A DNA stretch of 64,000 nt, from NCBI GenBank assembly GCA_020740775.1, contig JAHEWK010000027.1, positions 124,001 to 188,000 of the forward strand, given 5' to 3'. Each line of letters starts with the position of its first letter. Position 1 is the first letter of the stretch. A program made the translations under genes and the position numbers. The DNA comes from Ilyonectria destructans. Lineage: Eukaryota > Ascomycota > Sordariomycetes > Hypocreales > Nectriaceae. The notes beneath the pieces were generated by a model that did not search any database, was not told where the DNA came from, and worked only from the letters and a program-made list of their open reading frames with translations. Positions 56,901 through 64,000 of the stretch are shown one piece after another.

Positions 56901-58596
56901 TCTAGCTTTGTAACCCGGGGTTCTCTTCACCGACATTTATTCAATGATAGACTAAAAACCAATTTCTATTCCCTCGTGCACCCCTCGTGTCTAGACCGAG
57001 CACTCCAGTACGCGAACTCTCCGCCTAGATCCGGCTCTTTGCCTGATGGAAATCCCTGGCAGGCACATGGGTAGTCATGCAGCCACAGTTTTTGAGCGCC
57101 CGCACGATTTTTCACCTGTGCTGGGTCAGTTTTGAACCACCAGCCAAAAGGCGACCTATTGTCACGAAATCTACCAGGTAGAGAGAGCTTGGCTTACCCT
57201 GGACGTACACAAGATGACTGTTTTAGGACGATTAAGATGAAAATCTAGCCGTGGAGAGACGATTATGAAGCTGACCTGGCTTATGGGTAGCCAAGTGGGT
57301 TGGGTTAGGTGCCAACTTTCCATCATAGACTCAACATGAGATGAACTAGGATGGCATAAGGACGCATTAAAGGGTACAGATGCTTAAGCAACCAGAAATA
57401 CGCAATATAAACACCAGTGCCCCGTCTCCATTTGACCTACGGCCTGCACAATGTTGCCGGGAGATGGAGTTGCCTTTCTTGTCGTCACCCTCGGTTGCAA
57501 ACACTACCTGGTGAGATAAGTCGACGGTGGCGCGGTCTCCCATTGCCTACTTAATAGTATTTAGGACGTGTTTGTCTATGTCGGCGAACCTGTCGCCATG
57601 GTAAGGATGTGTTGATGCGTCTTTTGCGAAACGAGTCGAAACGGAAATAATTACTCTTTGTGTCAGCCGTCCCTCATTTTATTTTCGTATGCTATTTCTA
57701 TTTCCATTTTTGATCACGAGACAAAAAGCAGTTAGCACAGTCCGTTGGTCGGTAAAGTTTCTTATTGACAACTGGCTTTGAGCAATACTAGTAAAACCAG
57801 CCAGTCGCATGAAGGAGGGCCTCACTTCAAATCCCAAAGTAGCGTGCAATTTGGCCAGTGACCGGATAATCTATGAGAGAATGCCTCATATCCTAATTGG
57901 TTTCGCTGTATCTTGATTAGGCTTTCATATGGAATTTTTCTATCCTGTCGATCGTTTGCCTTTGCCTTTGGACAGGTGACAAGCCCATCTGAACATGCCT
58001 CCATACGCCTATTATGCCCTATTCGATGATTAAGACGCTAGCTGCTGTCCAACCAGGAGGGTGTGTCGGGGATGAGATATCTGGGACTGTGAGAGATATT
58101 CTTGACATGCTCTGAAGCATCTGTGATCGAGGATGTACGGCTTATCCGGCTCCTAAAACCAAGCAAAGTATACCAAATTCTTAGTTTTCGCCATAAAATC
58201 TTCACATCTCTATCCACATCCACGTTCAGCTCTTGATAATGTCAGACGTCTTTTTATCTCACTCGGCCCAGTTACGCTACGTCCTGTTTCGCCTTAGATA
58301 ACTCTCCTACAAACAACCCGCTTGTGTAAATATGTATTGCGCCTTGTCGTTGTCTCGTGCAGTCATAACCCGCCGTTTACGAGTCTCTATAGAAATTTCC
58401 GGAGGAAGGCAGGAAATATCGGAGGTTCAAATACGGAGGAAATTTTCCCCAAATTCACTATCCCTCCCTTCTCCTATCCTTATTTATGTATATCCTTCCT
58501 AGGCCGTGGCTTTTGTGCTGTTTCATTATGAAATCCCACGGTATGTTTGGTTTCGGACATTCATAAGCTTCGTTTGACAACGGCCTCGTCTTCTAG
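53938..58596. other. Long gene-poor stretch
   Basis: No gene I can support strongly. The best candidate is a 166-codon ORF from ATG at 54768 to 55268 with a hydrophobic segment (ALGCATGLLYAWWEMFISCF) and a Pro-rich tail. A minus-strand ORF covers part of it. ORFs at 55393-55912 overlap on both strands. From 55913 to 58596 only very short or overlapping frames occur. Confidence 0.4.
54768..55268 (+). CDS. Doubtful ORF, 166 codons, one hydrophobic segment
   Basis: ATG at 54768, stop TAG at 55266-55268. One hydrophobic stretch near residues 20-40 is followed by a Ser/Pro-rich polar tail. There is no family resemblance and no promoter signal, and the antisense strand is also partly open. Confidence 0.2.
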   Translation: MLELFNGIEALSLYRAIPLGALGCATGLLYAWWEMFISCFSPIQDRLGTFHSLNIPAVLTVRGSGNPITPMAGEDSHAKAVVSPTTQYQPTRELVDRPRVVFGLGGWGEPLSNGDISPPSSVPSKESQDAPLRQGLVCSPSPPYPGPPLSRTAVAHRFAPRIRSFP

Positions 58597-59299
58597 CCAA
58601 CTTGTTCGTCTCAAAAACGCTCAGAACGTGGATGGCCTGGTATTAAAGAAAATGTTGCCCCTCCCGCCAGTCATGCCATTTTAACAAACCTTGCCTGCGC
58701 CAAGGATCCGCATGATTATGACCAGATGGCAGCCATTGTCGAGTGCAGCAGCTCGGAGGCTACGAGTAGTCCGGGTGACCAGCAAGACTTGTCCGAATTG
58801 ACGTCCCCCGAAGAACTAACCACTCCTCAAGAATCGCAGGTTCTCCTTCCCTTCATAGACTTAATGTATTACTAAAACTGACTACAGCATCCCTGCTGAT
58901 CAAAATTGGCCATTCGTCTGTCTTTGGCTCGGTTGTGAAGCTACGCCCTTCAGACGAGTCACTGACCTCGACCGGCATTACAGGACGTCACACCGTCAAC
59001 AGTCGGACCAAGATCGATACACATGTGACCGTTCTTCGTGCACAAGAGGGTTTGAACGCAAAGACCACTTTCGTACTCATTTGCGAGATCGCCACTATGA
59101 GGATATCCCGAAGCGTGGCGTACTAGTCGACGATGCCTGGTTTCAGGACCGATATGTTCCAAGCAAGTGGTGGAGATGCCGCAGCTGCCTTAATCGCGTC
59201 GTTATTAAACGCAACGGCTTCAAATGTCCCGGATGCAAAGTCGAATGTGAGAAAAAGCGCCGTGAGAAGCGTCAGAAGAAGAACGTAAAGGTTCGCTGA
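58597..59299 (+). CDS. C2H2 zinc-finger protein of the fungal DLDRHYR type, N-terminus unresolved
   Basis: Two exons carry a recognisable fungal C2H2 protein. Exon 58597-58835 includes AILTNLACAKDPHDYDQMAA and IVECSSSEA. Exon 58888-59299 includes FVCLWLGCEA...RVTDLDRHYRTSH, TCDRSSCTRGFERKDHFRTH and WWRCRSCLNRV...FKCPGCKVEC, ending with a very basic tail. Two classical fingers are followed by a CxxC...CxxC zinc ribbon, so it is probably a nuclear DNA-binding protein. To keep frame the intron must run 58836-58887 with a GC donor (GCAGGT); the GT donor four bases later breaks the frame. An acceptor-like CTAG precedes 58597, but the first exon cannot be joined in frame from the nearby ATG at 58529. 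The gene may be damaged or its start lies elsewhere. Confidence 0.75.
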
Positions 59300-59939
59300 G
59301 ACCGTCCGACATGATCACCCACATCGCCGTTATTCCACGTGAGGAGGATTGTCAGCTTGTTACGGTAGTCTATTTGTTAAGGCTGTTGTACTGCTGTAAT
59401 GAGGGAAACCCTTCAACAATATGTAGCAGCCGATACTACTATACTCCCATGTCCTCGCCCTATGTTGTTGGCCTGAACCAAGATCATAGGTCGTGGCCAA
59501 CCACGGGATGTCCTGCCAGGGTAAATAAGTTGATATGTTGGCTCTGTATTTCACATTAAATCATTTCAATCACAGATGTAGGTTTCGAGAGATGACAAGG
59601 ACTAAAAGCTACACAAGGGAAGATGGGCTTCTTTATACTACAGTAGGAATAACATTCTAAACCGGCCAGTCCAAGTCATTTAGTGGTACGTGACACTCCT
59701 TCGTAGATTCTTTGCATACGATATAGCTCTTCGGTTCTTCACACTGGGTAAGAACGTGACATTCGTCGAAAAAGGTGCGGATAAATCGTCGTAAAGGTCT
59801 GATCCCCGGTCTGCCGTACCGACCTTCGGCAATCCGTCACGGTACTAGGGCCCGGCTGGGAAACGCAATCAAACAACTCGCCCAACAGCTCTCATCCGGT
59901 TTGTAACTCAGTGATAGACTCAGAGGTGTATTCGATCGA
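59300..59939. other. Spacer between the C2H2 gene and repeat copy D
   Basis: No gene or repeat seen. Confidence 0.4.
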
Positions 59940-61360
59940 TTGTAATGGCGAGGATAGGGTTCTTCAACGCTGTTGAAAACGCATCTGGACTGGCGGACTG
60001 GAATTCGATCGATCGTATGGATCGCAAGGTTTAGGGCAGGTGAGGGCAGCAGTGAACTTATCGTCTCCTCTTATTAAGGCTCGTCCAACGTGTTCGCCGA
60101 GGGAGAAGGAAGGGTTGAAGACTTCGGGGGGAAGAGTCGATCTGTAAAACTGAAGCACGTTAGCTAGGCGCAAAGATGTCGCGAGGTAAGATACAATTGT
60201 TAACTACAGCAAGGTGTCCCATCGCAGAAACATAAACGGAATCTCTGACCAAGCGGGTGTATTTACGACGCCCGTACGGGATTGCTAGCAATACAGGTTT
60301 TATGCTGTTGGCAATTGGCAGAAGTCGGGAGGACGGGGCGTTGACCTGCTTGTTAAGGGTAACGGGATCGGGTGGCAAACGCGTTATTCGGACAGAACCG
60401 CCAAGACATGCCGTGCGAAAGCAACGTGGTGACCATTCGCTCGAGATATCGAATTCAGAGTCAGCTCGAAATGCCGCAAGAGTTCGGGGTGCGGTCAGCG
60501 TAAGGGTCCGTCTAGTTGCCTAAATGGCTTGGACTCTCTCCCACCAAGGGAATCACAAGACATACCATCGCAGAAGCTGCTCTTCGGTAGTGCCTACTCA
60601 CCGGACTCCAGCTGAGAACTGGCGGAGTGGCAATATAGACGGAGCAGCTAGTCAATGGCTTGGATGTGAGCGCGCTGACTCCCTACAACGCCTTCTACCA
60701 GCTCTCCGATCCGTGTATCGTTCGAACCACTGCGCCACTTCTAGCAGCGGCGCCAGATCCGGCTGTGTTGTTGGGTGCCCGTATTCGATCGTTTCGCTTG
60801 CGGTAAGGTATCGGTGTGAATGACAGAGGTCTCGGGCGGAGTAGTGTCTCCTATGGAGCATGGATCAGCTTGATTTGCAAGAGAGAAGATGGCCAGATGA
60901 TAGTGGAATAGAAGAATGTTCAAGGTGACACAGTAAGGATGGGGTAGAGGAATCGCCAGGACTGCCAGCGCCACGCGGTATCCTGCTAAAACAGGTCAGC
61001 ATCATTACAAGTTAACATCCCTTCACGATGGCGGTATGTAGCTTCGGGGGTAAGTTCCGTGCCTGCATATCGTTGTTTGTCGTGTTGATCCGAGTGCTGT
61101 CCACAGACGCGGCGCGAGCTGTTGCGGTGTTGCATGGAACCTCTGCGACGGGGTATTGGGTGTGCTCCGTTGGCTTTGTATTGTTGTGGTGTTGTGGAGG
61201 GGACAGAGAACAAAGTGCGCGTCTGAAAAAGAGTTGGTCAATCCGTCTCTGAGATTGTTGCAGGAGAAAGAAATTGCTCCGGCGGCTCTCGCCCGTGCCC
61301 TACGCTGACCCAGAGGGTGCTCTACCGTGTCCTAATTCTTGCTGTTACGAAATCACCCAC
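59940..61360 (-). repeat. Dispersed repeat family, copy D (long, inverted)
   Basis: The reverse complement runs from GTGGGTGATTTCGTAAC (about 61350) through CTGGGTCAGCGTAG, ATCTCAGAGACGG, ACTCGGATCAACACGACAAAC, TGCTGACCTGTTTTAGCAGG, CCATCTTCTCTCTTGCAAATC, CCGAATAACGCGTTTGCCACC, GTATCTTACCTCGCGACATC, GCGCCTAGCTAACG...TTTTACAG and CCCCGAAGTC to a GATCGATCGAATTCC block near 60000. It is the best inverted match to copies A and B and shows the same two acceptor-like sites. No long ORF remains. Confidence 0.85.
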
Positions 61361-63409
61361 GGCAAGCCAGCGTGACCCCTCTTGACGCCGCGACCACCTG
61401 GCGCTTCCCACACCATTCTTTCTCCCTTTATCGAATGCAATAAATCGCAGCAAGACCTCCATAATCGATTGAATCTATTAGCTCAAGCCACAGCATCGTC
61501 GCATCAACCATCCTTAACGATGTGCCGCCTAACCCCCTCCACGCGCCCTCCACGCGTGCTGCCCCTCCCTCGGCGGGGTCCATTACTGGACTACAATCGC
61601 AGCCGCTAGTTTCAGCGCCCGGGTTTAGGCCATGTTAGTATTGATATTCCGCTGCAGCTGTGATTTTTGGGTCGTAAACGGCTGGGTCGGACTGCCTAGG
61701 AAGGGTTTCCGAAGCTAAGGCTCGGGTAAGATGAGCTCACTCCCGGCATAGCGTTCGATCGGACGTCAGATACAGAAGCCAACGTAGTGCTTTTCCAGTG
61801 TTTATGAGACGGTTTTTTCGTCGTAAGATAATTTACAAGTGAAGATATATCATTCACTAGGTGGTTGGGGAGGGTGGATGTTGAGTCCCCTTGTACAACG
61901 ATGAGCCCAGTGTTGTGTGCTTGCTTTGGTAGCAGCTCAAGACAGTGTTTTGGTCACCTGGCCGTACCTAAATACATGTCTGACTTCATCTACATACACC
62001 CTTCAAGGAACCTAGAATCCTCAGTTGGGTGTAAAGTGGAAAACACTTGATTCCCAGCATCATTATCTTCTTGCGGTGTTGTCATGTCCCAATTATGTTG
62101 AGTTGGGACGGATGTGCCACCGATCGCTAGTACGCAGTACGCCAACATGTACAAGGAGGATTTTGACAGTCAGATATTCTCAGGGAAGACTGAATCAGTG
62201 TTATGAGGACCAATGTTTACAGTCACCAGGACTTGTCAGCTCCATCTTCTAGCACTATCGCTTCAGAGATTTGGTCCACAATTACTTTGTGTTTAGGGTA
62301 GCAGGCGAGCTCTGGTGAGACTCTGTCACACATCTGTGTCCGCCATGACACAACACAGCAATTGCGCCGCCTTCCCCTGGTTCATTTCATCAGGGACGCA
62401 AGGTTTTAGTACTAGCGGTCACCTACATCATCCAACAATCCGCGTTACTGTATTGGAGGGAATACGGATGCAGCCTGAAGGAGGCGTCGACCCCGCCCGG
62501 CTGGTGAGCTCCCAATCTAACGCATGTTTCCTAAAGAGCCCAACACAGCGTCATAATGACACGTCACTATACTCAATAAGACCGGAATGTCCTCGGGATT
62601 GGGGCTAGCTTACGGTGGTTGGTGCTATTGCCTGCTTCAACACGAAAATTGTCATGGCTGATGAACAGGGGCTACGTCAATGGAACTGGTTTGGTGCCGA
62701 GCGGAGCCTCTTGGTCTAGCCTTTAAGAAGCTTCCGCGGTCGCTTCATACGTGTGCTCAAATTCTGTTCGTTCAAAATTCCAATCGCAACATTATATTTT
62801 CTGCTACGCCACCTTGTCACGTTGATTCTTCACTGCAAGGTACATCAACATGGGAAATGTGGAGAGCAGACAAAAAGGGTCCAAATCTGTTTATGAATCT
62901 TCATTTATACTAAGCTTGCGTGCCAAACGAAAATCAGGAGCAGTTGGTGTGCCTCCACATCTTCCCAGACATTTGCTAATGCTGATAGTTGGTCATAATC
63001 GCTGGGTCCGATGTGTTTGGCCAATGGAAGGACCAGTTGCGTAGCCTTGAGTCTTGTGGAACACCATGTTTCCAGGCAGGATCCCTAAGATCGGGGCATA
63101 TAGATAGGCCCTACTTGGTTGACACAGGAACGTCTGGGAATGCAAGTACAATACTTGTGCTGCAGACAGAACGCAACCTCGTCCTTAACATGCATCTTTC
63201 TTCATTCCCCGACGGCTTGAAGGTAATATGGCTAGAAGAGAAGAAGGAGAAAAAATTAGACAACATCGGTACTCTTCTATATCTCATTATTACTGAAAAA
63301 TAAAGGCGTTGCACTCTGCTCTGTCAGGAAGGGTCTACAGTGTGGTTCAGTGGTTCTTATTTCGGTTCGCAATTCCTCTATGTAGATGCAGATGTCTATT
63401 CGCTCGACT
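61361..63409. other. Gene-poor stretch
   Basis: No supported gene. A 64-codon ORF at 62850-63044 starts MGNVESRQKG in a fair start context but has no family support. Other ORFs overlap each other. Confidence 0.4.
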
Positions 63410-63490
63410 CTAATCGTGAGGGGATGAAGTTCTTCAGTGCTGTTGAAAACGGCAGTGAACTGGCATACTGGCTTTGATCTAATGGTATGG
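63410..63490 (-). repeat. Dispersed repeat family, terminal fragment F
   Basis: GTTCTTCARYGCTGTTGAAAAC, then GGACTGG-like and GTATGGA-like stretches, match about 59957-60025 at the end of copy D. Only this end is present. It lies just past the 3' end of the right-edge C2H2 gene. Confidence 0.6.
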
Positions 63491-63542
63491 ACGGTTTTTC
63501 ATCCTTGCTTCTGGAATCCTCCGTGATAGGGCATTGATGAGC

Positions 63543-64000
63543 TTATGTTCGACGTTGCTTTCGACCCGGTGGAAGCCCGTTCTGCATCTGGGCAAGCACC
63601 TTTCGCAATTCTGATTCGTTTTTATCCTTGTCGACATGATGCACGCGAACATGCCTAGAAAATATCACATCGGCTCGTCAACAGAGATATAGATTTCTGC
63701 TTACCTTTGGAGATTGTCTGGGCGTGGGTATTTGTGTTTCCTGGGCAGAAGGGACAGACATAGCCTGGCGAATTATGAACGAGGCCATGTCTGATCATTT
63801 CGTTTTTGCGCTTGAAGCCCTTGCCACCCTCGGCCCGCGGGCAACCTTGGACAGGGCAGTAATGTGGACGGGCGGATGAATGCACATTGGCGTGGGAATT
63901 GAGGAGGTATTGCGTTTGAAAGGCCGGAACTGTGCAACCAGCGAAGTCACAAACGTAGGCGCCAGTAACAGGGGGGGGGTGGTGTTGCTTGTGTGATTAA
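63543..64000 (-). CDS. C2H2 zinc-finger protein, C-terminal part, one frameshift, cut by the right edge
   Basis: Coming in from the right edge, the minus strand encodes AYVCDFAGCTVPAFQTQYLL, then NSHANVHSS, HYCPVQGCPRAEGGKGFKRK and NEMIRHGLVH, then PGYVCPFC. Here one base is lost (about 63742-63746). The next frame continues KHKYPRPDNLQ and, after a 50 bp intron (63704-63655, GTAAGC...TTTTCTAG), RHVRVHHVDKDKNESELRKV, ending at TAA 63543-63545. This is a tandem C2H2 protein of the fungal type ending in a DNLQRHVRVHH finger, probably a nuclear DNA-binding factor. The start lies outside the window. The indel is either pseudogenisation or a base-calling error. A poly-G run close to the edge marks a region where base calling may be weak. 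Confidence 0.75.

Noticed and set aside
60640..60740. tRNA-like GTTCGAACC motif
   Set aside because: The surrounding sequence does not fold into acceptor, D and anticodon arms; it is part of repeat copy D.
1..64000. CRISPR array, rRNA, bacterial operon or phage features
   Set aside because: No regularly spaced short repeats and no operon-like gene packing. The short introns and fungal protein families rule out a prokaryotic origin.

Overview
The window looks like nuclear DNA of a filamentous ascomycete (Pezizomycotina, probably Sordariomycetes and perhaps Hypocreales). Genes are sparse and cut by short 46-100 bp GT-AG introns with CTAAC/CTGAC-type branch points. Recognisable products are fungal: a BLM10/PA200 proteasome activator, a GATA_AreA-DUF3295 regulator, a YDR124W-like (hrmA-associated cluster) protein, fungal C2H2 proteins and a Tc1/mariner transposon. 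I see no tRNA, rRNA or CRISPR array.

Layout. 0-12 kb is gene-poor: a possible partial gene at the left edge, a three-exon unknown gene on the minus strand (3714-4959), a small membrane protein (5769-6101), and two decayed fragments in one frame (an NLR/STAND Walker-B piece at 7261-7610 and an unassigned ORF with one amber codon at 7666-8556). 12.2-13.6 kb is a Tc1/mariner element with an intact transposase, matching terminal inverted repeats and TA duplications. 15.3-17 kb carries tandem repeats and a minisatellite that stops just upstream of a two-exon zinc-finger plus cupin/JmjC-like gene (17098-18335). A 406-residue gene lies on the minus strand at 20349-21569, with a partial copy of its own 3' coding region downstream.

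The most structured part is 24.8-38.2 kb. It holds a YDR124W-like gene with a premature stop, then a tandem, internally deleted paralogue, then a broken copy of the BLM10 5' end, then the GATA_AreA-DUF3295 gene on the minus strand with one frameshift, then the complete three-exon BLM10 gene (1965 aa). Pieces of the DUF3295 upstream flank and of the BLM10 start recur on either side of the truncated YDR124W-like paralogue, so this is a mosaic of nested segmental duplications around one core gene.

38.9-63.5 kb is dominated by an unclassified dispersed repeat family (about 1.5 kb when long; six full or partial copies in both orientations). It keeps intron-acceptor-like signals and so looks like a decayed gene family rather than a standard transposon. 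Between the copies lie a small conserved cysteine-rich gene (41182-41520), a frameshifted secreted L-asparaginase (44027-45275), a frameshifted GNAT acetyltransferase (53111-53937) and two C2H2 zinc-finger genes (58597-59299 and the right edge).

The genes do not form an obvious pathway or biosynthetic cluster. The picture is an intact housekeeping gene (BLM10) embedded in an accessory, probably subtelomere-like or rearrangement-prone, compartment. There most neighbours carry one or two nonsense or single-nucleotide indel lesions.
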